Shown here: piece by piece, positions 20,619 through 27,780 of the stretch
Position numbering within the stretch: position 1 is the stretch's first letter
How the letters are laid out: each line of letters begins with the position of its first letter
Origin: Lysobacter firmicutimachus
Lineage (GTDB): Bacteria > Pseudomonadota > Gammaproteobacteria > Xanthomonadales > Xanthomonadaceae
Direction: 5' to 3'
Length of the DNA: 64,000 bases
NCBI RefSeq assembly: GCF_037027445.1
Contig: NZ_JBANDL010000002.1
Coordinates: 682,001-746,000, forward strand
The notes under the pieces: generated by a model
Database searches by the model: none
Told to the model about the DNA's origin: nothing
The model's input: the letters and a program-made list of their open reading frames with translations, nothing else
Program-made: the position numbers and the translations under genes

Positions 20619-21308
20619 ATGACTACGTCCGCCCCCGAACTGCTCGAAACCGTCGAACACGAAACCGGCCCGGCGCCGGCCTGGAGCGTGCTGTGGCTGC
20701 ACGGCCTGGGCGCCGACGGCCACGACTTCGCCCCGATCGTGCCCGAACTGGTGCGCCGCGACTGGCCGGCGCTGCGCTTCGTGTTCCCGCATGCGCCGGT
20801 GCGTCCGGTGACGATCAACAACGGCCTGCGCATGCGCGCCTGGTACGACATCCGCGACTTCAACGACCTGGCCAACCGCGCCGACGAGACCGGGGTCGAG
20901 GAATCGATCGGCCAGGTCGAGGCGCTGATCGCGCGCGAACACGAGCGCGGCGTGCCGGCGTCGCGGGTGTTGCTGGCCGGCTTCTCGCAGGGCGGTGCGG
21001 TCACCCTGGCCGCCGGCCTGCGCCGCGGCGAGCCGTTGGGCGGGCTGGTCGGACTGTCGACCTATCTGCCGATGGCCGACCGGCTGATCCGTGAAGCCAC
21101 CCCGGCCGCCCGCGCCCAGCCGGTCTTCATGGCCCACGGCACGCACGACCCGGTGGTGCCCTACCGCGGCGGCGAGCTGGCCGCGGCGCGGTTGCGCACG
21201 CTCGGCGCCCAGGTCGACTGGCACGCCTACCCGATGGCGCACCAGGTCTGCGCCGAGGAAATCGCGGCGCTCGGCGACTGGATGTCGCTACGTTTCGCCG
21301 CCGGCTGA
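20619..21308 (+). CDS. Alpha/beta hydrolase, phospholipase/carboxylesterase family
   Basis: This is 229 aa with the classical small carboxylesterase plan. The oxyanion segment LWLHGLGADGHDF is near residue 20, the nucleophile elbow is GFSQGG near residue 120, the catalytic Asp is in HGTHDPVVP, and the His is in YPMAHQVCAEE. It closely follows the layout of Pseudomonas EstB and eukaryotic acyl-protein thioesterases. There is no signal peptide, so it is cytoplasmic and acts on short acyl esters. It is followed after 12 bp by algZ and may be co-transcribed with it. Confidence 0.93.
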   Translation: MTTSAPELLETVEHETGPAPAWSVLWLHGLGADGHDFAPIVPELVRRDWPALRFVFPHAPVRPVTINNGLRMRAWYDIRDFNDLANRADETGVEESIGQVEALIAREHERGVPASRVLLAGFSQGGAVTLAAGLRRGEPLGGLVGLSTYLPMADRLIREATPAARAQPVFMAHGTHDPVVPYRGGELAAARLRTLGAQVDWHAYPMAHQVCAEEIAALGDWMSLRFAAG

Positions 21309-21320
21309 GCGGCCCGGGCC

Positions 21321-22379
21321 ATGAACGAGCCGGTCGGCGAGCGCGAATCCTGGCTGCCGGACCTGTGCCGGCTGCCGCGCCTGCTGGTCATGCTGAGCAT
21401 GGCCGAGCTGATCGTGATCGTGCTCGCCCTGGTGCCCGACGGCAGCCAGTGGAACTACGGCCGCTTCGTTTCCTCCAGCGCCTTCGCGCTGTGGCTGGCG
21501 CTGGCGATCTCGGTGCTGTTGTGCGGCTCGCGGCGCCTGCTGGCGCAGCTGCCGCCGGCGCTCGGCGGTTTCCTCGCCACCGTCACCGCGGCCGCGATCG
21601 CCGCCGCGCTGGCGGCGATCACCCACCGGATCGACGACGCCACCTCGGTCGCCCTGGTGCCGGAAGGGATCAGCTTCGCCCGCTTCGTCGGCGGCACCAC
21701 CGCGGTGGCCGCGCTCGCGGTCGGCGTGGTCCTGCGCTACCTCTACGTCAACGACAGCTGGAAAGCGCAGGTGCGCGCCAATGCCCGCGCCGAGGTCGAG
21801 GCCCTGCAGGCGCGGATCAAGCCGCACTTCCTTTTCAACAGCATGAACACCATCGCCGGCCTGGTCCGCAGCGACCCGGTGGTGGCCGAGCGCGCGGTGC
21901 TGGACCTGTCCGACCTGTTCCGCGCCGCGCTGGGCGCCTCGCAAGGCGATTCCAGCCTGGCCGAGGAGGTCGAACTGGCCGAGCGCTATCTGGCGATCGA
22001 GCAGTTGCGGCTGGCCGATCGCCTGCGGGTGGTGTGGCGCAAGCGCGAACCCCTGCCCTGGGAGATGCCGCTGCCGCGGCTGATCCTGCAGCCCCTGGTC
22101 GAGAACGCGGTGCTGCATGGGGTCTCGCGCCTGCCCGCCGGCGGCGAGGTCGAGATCGAGCTGACCCAGCTCGCCGACCGGCTGCTGTTGCGTATACGCA
22201 ACCCGGCGCCGGCACCGGCCGAGGGCCGGGCCAGCGGCTCGCGCCACGCCCAGCACAGCATCGGCCAGCGGCTGCGTTACGCCTACGGCCCCACGGCACG
22301 GATGACCGCAGGCTGGGACGAGGGCTACTATCTGTGCGAACTGCACGTGCCGACCGGGGTGGAGGCGCAGCGCCGATGA
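21321..22379 (+). CDS. algZ: Sensor histidine kinase AlgZ/FimS (LytS family)
   Basis: The 352-aa protein has four N-terminal transmembrane helices (to about residue 140). A His_kinase domain follows with ALQARIKPHFLFNSMNTIAGL, where His169 is the expected phospho-site. The ATPase half has LILQPLVENAVLHGVSR near residue 255. The N-box is intact, but the C-terminal part of the ATPase domain is short and lacks a clear GxGxG lid, as in AlgZ/FimS. It overlaps algR by 4 nt. In Pseudomonas and Xanthomonas relatives the pair controls type IV pili and surface behaviour. Confidence 0.92.
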   Translation: MNEPVGERESWLPDLCRLPRLLVMLSMAELIVIVLALVPDGSQWNYGRFVSSSAFALWLALAISVLLCGSRRLLAQLPPALGGFLATVTAAAIAAALAAITHRIDDATSVALVPEGISFARFVGGTTAVAALAVGVVLRYLYVNDSWKAQVRANARAEVEALQARIKPHFLFNSMNTIAGLVRSDPVVAERAVLDLSDLFRAALGASQGDSSLAEEVELAERYLAIEQLRLADRLRVVWRKREPLPWEMPLPRLILQPLVENAVLHGVSRLPAGGEVEIELTQLADRLLLRIRNPAPAPAEGRASGSRHAQHSIGQRLRYAYGPTARMTAGWDEGYYLCELHVPTGVEAQRR

Positions 22380-23134
22380 AGGTTCCGATGAGGCAGTCCA
22401 TGAGAGTGGTGATCGCTGACGACGAACCGTTGGCGCGCGAGCGCCTGCGCGGCCTGCTGAGCGAACGCGACGACGTCGAGATCGTCGCCGAAGCCGCCGA
22501 CGGCCAACACGCCTTGCATGCTTGCGCCGAGCACCGGCCCGACCTGGTCCTGCTCGACATCGCCATGCCCGGCATCGACGGGCTGGAGGCGGCGCGTCAC
22601 CTGGCCGCGTTCGATCCGCGCCCGGCGGTGGTGTTCTGCACCGCCTACGACGCGCACGCGCTGTCGGCGTTCGAGGCCGAGGCGATCGACTACCTGGTCA
22701 AACCGGTGCGCGCCGAGCGCCTGGACGCGGCGCTGGAGCGAGTGCGCACCTTCGCCGCCGGCCGCGAGCGCAACAGCGAGACCGGCGCCGCGCCGGGGCA
22801 GAGCCGCAGCCATCTGTGCGCGCGCCTGCGCGGCAGCCTGCGCCTGATCCCGATCGAGGACGTGCATTATCTGCACGCCGAAGAGAAGTACGTGATCGTG
22901 CATCACGCGCGCGGCGAGGATCTGATCGAGGAGTCGCTGAAGTCGCTGGAGGACGAGTTCGGCGAGCGTTTCGTGCGCATCCACCGCAATTGCCTGGTGG
23001 CGCGGCACGAAATCGTCGAGCTCAAGCGCGATTCGGAAGGCCATGTCCAGGCGGTGTTGCGCCACGGCAAGCAGCCGTTGGAGGTCAGCCGCCGCTGCGT
23101 GGCGGCGCTGCGCGAGACGCTCAAGCATCTTTGA
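22376..23134 (+). CDS. algR: LytTR-type response regulator AlgR
   Basis: The receiver domain has the acidic pair Asp15-Asp16 (counted from ATG 22376), phospho-acceptor Asp61 (LVLLDIAMPG) and Lys in the YLVKP loop. A LytTR DNA-binding domain occupies about residues 145-250 (SLRLIPIEDVHYLHAEEKYVIVHH, then FVRIHRNCLVAR). ATG 22376 overlaps the algZ stop as ATGA. An internal ATG at 22400 gives the usual family start MRVVIADDEPLARERL and may be the real one. It is the partner of the kinase just upstream. Confidence 0.93.
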   Translation: MKVPMRQSMRVVIADDEPLARERLRGLLSERDDVEIVAEAADGQHALHACAEHRPDLVLLDIAMPGIDGLEAARHLAAFDPRPAVVFCTAYDAHALSAFEAEAIDYLVKPVRAERLDAALERVRTFAAGRERNSETGAAPGQSRSHLCARLRGSLRLIPIEDVHYLHAEEKYVIVHHARGEDLIEESLKSLEDEFGERFVRIHRNCLVARHEIVELKRDSEGHVQAVLRHGKQPLEVSRRCVAALRETLKHL

Positions 23135-23207
23135 GCGGTGGGGCGGGAATGGGGATTCGGGACGGGGCGTCGGCAGAGCAGCCGCCAGGAACGCCGCGCC
23201 GGTTTTT

Positions 23208-23319
23208 GTAGCAGCGGCGCAAGCCGCGACCCCGGGACGCGCAGAAGCTCCAACGCCAGCGTCATGGATCGAAGCCTGAAACCGTCGTGGGGTGTGTAGG
23301 AGCGGCGCAAGCCGCGACC
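23208..23319 (+). repeat. Two direct GTAG-type REPs after algR
   Basis: Copies at 23208-23232 and 23296-23319 share the GCGGC-GCAA-GCCGC stem-loop and CGACC tail in the same orientation, about 88 bp apart. A GGGATTCGGG-type repeat (23146-23166) lies just before them. Confidence 0.7.
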
Positions 23320-23359
23320 GCGTCCTTGCGATCTCGCCGCGTTTGTCGTTCGAAGGCAT

Positions 23360-23756
23360 TTGAAACTTCGAAGCACAAAACCCAAGGCACCAAACAAAGC
23401 CTCCGTCCGCAGGCGGCCGGGTCACTTTCTTTGTCCAAGGCGACAACGTCCGACGGGTTTTCCTTCAGTCAAAAGTAACCAAAGAAAACGCCATGGCGGT
23501 TTCGTATCGAGGGCCGCTATGGGACGTAGCCTGCGCAGGGCCGCTCCGCACAGGCCCTCCCTGGCCTGGCTGTGCGCGGCCCGCCTCCCGGCCGGCCGCC
23601 CTTCGGGGCTTCGATTTGTCTTCGCGAGTTCGAGGCGGCGCCAAGCGCTTCACGGCAACAACCGCAACCTCGCTGCCAGACACGTTGTCCGGTTCCCTCC
23701 TTCCCCGGTGATTCCGGCCCTTGGGCCAAACCCCGTCCAGCGGCGATAATGCCGGC
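23360..23756. other. Gene-free, repeat-like block before hemC
   Basis: The stretch contains GTCACTTTCTTTG (23421-23433) and, in partly inverted form, AAAAGTAACCAAAGAAAA (23471-23488). It then runs into a GC-rich segment that gives only low-quality frames on both strands. Similar blocks around TCACTTTCTTT motifs are scattered through Xanthomonadaceae genomes (from memory). I find no supported gene here; hemC's promoter is at the right edge. Confidence 0.45.
23721..23750 (+). promoter_or_regulatory. Likely leaderless promoter of hemC
   Basis: TTGGGC (23721-23726), an 18-bp spacer and GATAAT (23745-23750) end 6 nt before the hemC ATG, with no Shine-Dalgarno. The predicted transcription start coincides with the start codon. 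Confidence 0.55.
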
Positions 23757-24698
23757 ATGAAGACCCTGCGCATCGCCACCCGCAAAAGCCCGCTCGCCCT
23801 GTGGCAGAGCGAGCACGTCGCCGACCGTCTGCGTGCGATCCACCCCGGACTCGCGGTCGAGTTGGTGCCGATGAGCACGCGCGGCGACGAGGTGCTGGAC
23901 CGCTCGCTGGCGGCGATCGGCGGCAAGGGGCTGTTCCTCAAGGAGCTGGAGCTGGCGATGCTGCGCGGTGAAGCCGATTGCGCGGTGCATTCGCTCAAGG
24001 ACGTGCCGATGGCGCTGGAGCCGGGCTTCGCCCTGCCGGCGATCCTGGAGCGCGCCGATTACGCCGATGCCTTCGTCAGCAACGGCTTCGACGGCATCGA
24101 CGCGCTGCCGCCGGGCGCGCGGGTCGGTACGTCGTCGCTGCGCCGGCAGGCACAGTTGCGCGCGCTGCGCCCGGACCTGCAGTTGCTGGACCTGCGCGGC
24201 AACGTCAACACCCGCTTGGCGCGGCTGGACAGCGGCGACTACGACGCGATCGTGCTGGCCTGCGCCGGGTTGCAGCGGCTGGGGCTGGACGCGCGCATCC
24301 GCCGCCGCCTGGAGTCGCCGTATTGGTTGCCGGCGCCGGCGCAGGGCGCGATCGCGATCGAATGCCGCGAGGACGATGTGGTCGCGCGGGAATTGTGTGC
24401 TGCGCTCGATCATGCCGACACCCGCACCTGTGTGGAGGCCGAGCGGGCGATGAACCGCGCCCTGCACGGCAGCTGCCACGTGCCGGTGGCGGCGCATGCG
24501 CACCTGGACGGCGCGCATTTGCGCCTGCAAGGGCTGGTCGGTTCGGCCAGCGACGGGCGTGCGGTGCGCGCACACGGCGAGGGCCGCGGCGATGCGCCGC
24601 AATGCCTGGGCATCGAGATCGCACAGCGGCTGCTGGAACAGGGCGCGGCCGATTTCATCGCCCAGTCCTTGCCGACGATCTCCGGGGACGCCGACTGA
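23757..24698 (+). CDS. hemC: Hydroxymethylbilane synthase (porphobilinogen deaminase)
   Basis: This 313-aa enzyme joins four porphobilinogen units into hydroxymethylbilane in heme synthesis. Key features are the start [17 protein letters not shown], the catalytic Asp82 region SLKDVPMAL, Arg-rich [19 protein letters not shown] for acetate/propionate binding, and Cys240 in HGSCHVPVA, which holds the dipyrromethane cofactor. Length and domains are normal. It follows algZR, as in Pseudomonas, but is separated by 622 bp of repeats and has its own promoter. hemD is not next to it. Confidence 0.96.
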   Translation: MKTLRIATRKSPLALWQSEHVADRLRAIHPGLAVELVPMSTRGDEVLDRSLAAIGGKGLFLKELELAMLRGEADCAVHSLKDVPMALEPGFALPAILERADYADAFVSNGFDGIDALPPGARVGTSSLRRQAQLRALRPDLQLLDLRGNVNTRLARLDSGDYDAIVLACAGLQRLGLDARIRRRLESPYWLPAPAQGAIAIECREDDVVARELCAALDHADTRTCVEAERAMNRALHGSCHVPVAAHAHLDGAHLRLQGLVGSASDGRAVRAHGEGRGDAPQCLGIEIAQRLLEQGAADFIAQSLPTISGDAD

Positions 24699-24714
24699 GG
24701 CGCGTCGCTTCGCG

Positions 24715-24739
24715 GTAGGCACGGCGTAAGCCGCGGCCG
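24715..24739 (+). repeat. Degenerate GTAG-type REP
   Basis: A GTAG head is followed by a CGGCGTAAGCCG stem and GCGGCCG tail. It lies between convergent hemC and the beta-rich protein gene. Confidence 0.55.
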
Positions 24740-24838
24740 TCGAAGCGAGGGCGAAGGGGGCGTTTCATCGCCCAGCCAGGCGTCGGGCGGCGACGTGGTG
24801 TCCCGCCGCTGCGGCGCCGCTCCGGCAGGGAGCGGGGC

Positions 24839-25516
24839 TTAGAACCGCCGGATCAGCTCGATCGAACTTTCCGCGCTTTCGCTACCGCCGCCGCCGTTGG
24901 AGTCGTGGCGGATGGCGAAGTCGGTTTCCAGCTTCCAGTTGCGCCACACATCGACGTCCAGGCGCACGCTCTGCTTGACGAAGGTGTCGCCGTGGCCGCT
25001 CTCGACCTGCACCCGCTGGCTCCAGCGCGCGCGGTCGCCGAGCTTCTGGCCGAGGTTGAGTTCGCCGCGGAACACCGCGCCGGGGCGGTTGATGCCGTCG
25101 TCGTGCAGCGGCGCCAGGCGATAGCCGGCGCCGAAGGTCAGGCCGAGTTGGGTCGGGCCGTCGCGCAATGCCTGCACGCCGTAGCGGGTGCCGATGCGGT
25201 AGTCGTTGGAGTACATGGCGCGGCTTTCGCGCGAGGTGGCCGGCGCGCGGATGCCGCCGACCCGGCGCTGCGAGCCGGGCAGTTGCACGTTGCGCAACGG
25301 CGGCAGGTCGAGCGGATCGATGTCGGGGGCCTTGGCCGGCGGCGGCGCCAACGCCAGGCGCCATTCCTCGTCGCCGCAGCGGGTCGAGAGGCAATACAAG
25401 CGCATGCGCGCCGGATCGCTGGCGATGGCGATCAGGGTCGGGTCGCCGCCGAAGGCGGGCGTCGGCAATGTGACCAGGGGCGCGCCGAGCAGGGCGAGCC
25501 CGATTGCACCGAGCAT
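24839..25516 (-). CDS. Exported protein with predicted outer-membrane beta structure
   Basis: The 225-aa protein has an N-terminal signal peptide (MLGAIGLALLGAPLVTLPTPAFG). Its second half consists of alternating strands such as TRYGVQALRDGPTQLGLTFGAGYRL, RGELNLGQKLGDRARWSQRVQVES and RLDVDVWRNWKLETDFAIRHDSN. It ends in ESSIELIRRF, a terminal Phe with alternating hydrophobics as in beta-barrel proteins. The pattern is reminiscent of DUF481/YdiY proteins, but I am not sure of the family. It follows dmsC on the same strand after 159 bp. Confidence 0.7.
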   Translation of the reverse strand: MLGAIGLALLGAPLVTLPTPAFGGDPTLIAIASDPARMRLYCLSTRCGDEEWRLALAPPPAKAPDIDPLDLPPLRNVQLPGSQRRVGGIRAPATSRESRAMYSNDYRIGTRYGVQALRDGPTQLGLTFGAGYRLAPLHDDGINRPGAVFRGELNLGQKLGDRARWSQRVQVESGHGDTFVKQSVRLDVDVWRNWKLETDFAIRHDSNGGGGSESAESSIELIRRF

Positions 25517-25675
25517 CGTCTGAAGGGTTCAGCAAGAAACGGCCGCCATCATGCCATGAAAGCGATTACAGGCCTGCGACGGCGGTTGCCCGCGGATAGG
25601 CGGCGTTCAAGCGGTCGGGCCGGGTGCAGGCGCGGTCGCCGTTGCCGCCGGGGTTCCGCGCCGCTGCGCCGGCGT

Positions 25676-26626
25676 TCAGTAATACAGGGTCACCACGTGG
25701 CGGGCCTGGGCGAAGAACAGCCAGCGCTCGACCAGGGTGCCCGTCAGCACCGCCAGCGCGCCGGCGGCGGCCACCGCCGGCGCCGGTCCCGGCGGCAGCC
25801 AGAAGGCCAGCGCCGCCGCCAGCCAAGGCGCCAGCGCGAACAGGATCACGGCGATCCGGCGCAGCCTGGCCGCGTGCTTGCGCGCCAGCACGTAGCCCAT
25901 CTCGCGGGTGAGGTAGTTGGCCTCGGTATGCGGTCGTTCGAACACCGTCGCCTCGCGTCCGGGCAGGCCGAGCGCGTCGCCGCGGTCCACCGGCAGCGGT
26001 TGGCGATCGATCGCGCGCCAATAGGCCAGCTTCAGCGCCGCGGCCAGCGGCGCGAGCAGGAGCGGCGCGGCCCAGGCCCAGCGCGCTTCGGTCGCCATGC
26101 CGGGCAGCAGCGGCAGCAGGGCGCCGCCGCCGAGCAGGGCGAACAGCAGATAACCCGGCACCACCAGGCGATGGCGCCAGGCGGGGATCGGCGGCAGCGA
26201 GGCATAGATCATCGCGGTGCACGCCACGGTGAGCAGGGCGCAGGCCGCCGTCGCCGCGGCCAGCGCTGCCGGTAGCCACGTGCCGGCGCCGCGCAGCGGG
26301 CCGGCGAGCCACAGGCCCAGCCCCACGGCCGGCAGGTAGGTCGCCAGCGCCAGCACGCCTTCGCGTGACAGCCAGGAGCTGCGCCATTGCGAGAACGCGC
26401 GCCAGGCCCGCTGCGGCTTGCCCAGGTGCAGGGTCGAGCTGAGCAGGCCGACGCTGACCAGCAGCAGCGCCAGCGCCAGGCCCCAGCCCAGGCTGCGCTC
26501 CGGCAACGCGGCGGCGTGGGCGCCGTATGCATGGCGCCAGAACGCGAACACGCTGAGCCAGGTCAGCAGGCCATAGCCCGCGCCCGACAAGGTGGTGAAG
26601 AAAATGACCGAGAACGCCGGGTGCAT
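25676..26626 (-). CDS. DmsC-type membrane anchor subunit of a molybdoenzyme
   Basis: This 316-aa inner-membrane protein has about eight helices. The start MHPAFSVIFFTTLSGAGYGLL and SSTLHLGKPQRAWRAFSQWRSSWLSREG near residue 80 are typical of the DmsC/SoeC quinone-linked anchors. No heme ligands are expected in this family. It would attach the catalytic and FeS subunits to the membrane and exchange electrons with the quinone pool. It is the last complex gene, 96 bp after the FeS subunit. Confidence 0.9.
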   Translation of the reverse strand: MHPAFSVIFFTTLSGAGYGLLTWLSVFAFWRHAYGAHAAALPERSLGWGLALALLLVSVGLLSSTLHLGKPQRAWRAFSQWRSSWLSREGVLALATYLPAVGLGLWLAGPLRGAGTWLPAALAAATAACALLTVACTAMIYASLPPIPAWRHRLVVPGYLLFALLGGGALLPLLPGMATEARWAWAAPLLLAPLAAALKLAYWRAIDRQPLPVDRGDALGLPGREATVFERPHTEANYLTREMGYVLARKHAARLRRIAVILFALAPWLAAALAFWLPPGPAPAVAAAGALAVLTGTLVERWLFFAQARHVVTLYY

Positions 26627-26722
26627 GTCAGCCTGCGGAGGAGCGAAAAACAGAAAACGGCGCGACCGGACGGGCCGCGGTTGCAGCTGCGGCGCGAGGC
26701 CGCAGGGCGCAAGCGTTTGCGT

Positions 26723-27547
26723 TCACCGCGACAACACCTTGTCGAGCCATCGCAGCACGCCCGGCAAGGCGCCGGTGTCCAAGGTTTCGGCCGGGGCCGG
26801 CGGGCTGTCGTCGCCGCCGCGGCGCGGGCGCGGCGGCAGGTATTTGTTGGTCGGCCGATAGCCCAGCGAAGCCATCAGGTCGACGCCGCCGCGTTCGGCG
26901 ACCAGCCTGGACACCTCGGACTCGGGATCGCCGAGGTCGCCGAAATGCCGCGCCCGGGTCGGGCAGGCCTGCACGCAGGCCGGCTGGCGTTCGGCTTCGC
27001 TGAGGTTTTCGTTGTAGATGCGGTCGATGCACAAGGTGCATTTCTTCATCACCCCTTCGACCGGACTGTACTCGCGCGCGCCGTAGGGGCAGGCCCAAGA
27101 GCACAGCTTGCAGCCGATGCACTTGTCTTCGTCGACCAGGACGATGCCGTCCTCGGCGCGCTTGTAGCTGGCGCCGGTCGGGCACACGGTGACGCAGGCC
27201 GGCTGCTCGCAGTGCAGGCACGAGCGCGGGAAGTGCAGGGTCATCGCCGGCTGCGCGGAGCTGGCGCAGGGGCTGCGCGGCGCCGGCGTGCCGGCCGACG
27301 GCGTCTGCGAGGGCGCGGCGCGCACCGGATCGGCCAAGGCCATCGGCGCGATCTCGTAGCTGTGCACGCGGTTGAACCACACGCCCGAGGGCTCGCGACC
27401 GTAGGGCTGCTCGTCGGTCAGGGGCGCGGCGAATCCGCCGGCGTTCCATTCCTTGCAGCTGACCGCGCAGGCGTGGCAGCCGACGCAGGTGTCCAGGTCG
27501 ATCACCAGGCCGAGCTTCTTCTTGGACGGCGGCGGCAGGCCGGTCAT
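26723..27547 (-). CDS. Four-cluster 4Fe-4S subunit (DmsB/SoeB-like)
   Basis: This 274-aa protein contains four Cys groups for [4Fe-4S] clusters: CVGCHACAVSC (residues 21-31), CLHCEQPACVTVCPTG, CIGCKLCSWACPYG, and CTLCIDRI...CVQACPT. That is the full set of DmsB/NrfC-type electron-transfer subunits. It has no signal sequence. The ATG at 27547 overlaps the stop of the small membrane-protein gene (ATGA). It would carry electrons between the molybdenum subunit and the membrane anchor. Confidence 0.92.
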   Translation of the reverse strand: MTGLPPPSKKKLGLVIDLDTCVGCHACAVSCKEWNAGGFAAPLTDEQPYGREPSGVWFNRVHSYEIAPMALADPVRAAPSQTPSAGTPAPRSPCASSAQPAMTLHFPRSCLHCEQPACVTVCPTGASYKRAEDGIVLVDEDKCIGCKLCSWACPYGAREYSPVEGVMKKCTLCIDRIYNENLSEAERQPACVQACPTRARHFGDLGDPESEVSRLVAERGGVDLMASLGYRPTNKYLPPRPRRGGDDSPPAPAETLDTGALPGVLRWLDKVLSR

Positions 27548-27780
27548 CGCCGCCTCCCGGTCGCCAGCAGCCACAGGCCCAGCGCGAACACGGTCACGCC
27601 GATCGCCACGCTCGGCATCAGCGCGACCAGCGCCGGCGAGCCGCCGACGCCCGCCGCCGGCCCGAGCAGTCCCAGGCCGAGCAGCAGCATCAGGGCCAGG
27701 CCGAGCAGCAGGCACAGCACGCCGGCGAACAGGCGCACCGGCCGCAGGCGCCGGCTGGGTTCGCGCTCAGGCGGCGTCAT
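27544..27780 (-). CDS. Small two-helix membrane protein inside the molybdoenzyme operon
   Basis: The 78-aa product starts at ATG 27780, overlapping the catalytic-subunit stop by 14 nt, and its own stop overlaps the FeS-subunit start by 4 nt. It has a charged N-terminus (TPPEREPSRRLRPVR), two hydrophobic helices (LFAGVLCLLLGLALMLLLGLGLL and ALVALMPSVAIGVTVFALGLWLL) and a basic tail (ATGRRR). The tight coupling suggests a function with the complex, perhaps assembly or anchoring. I know no family for it. Confidence 0.72.
   Translation of the reverse strand: MTPPEREPSRRLRPVRLFAGVLCLLLGLALMLLLGLGLLGPAAGVGGSPALVALMPSVAIGVTVFALGLWLLATGRRR

Noticed and set aside
23465..23998. Overlapping frames on both strands before hemC
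   Set aside because: They lie in the TCACTTTCTTT-type repeat block with no ribosome-binding site or family; such frames are recurrent false calls in this group.
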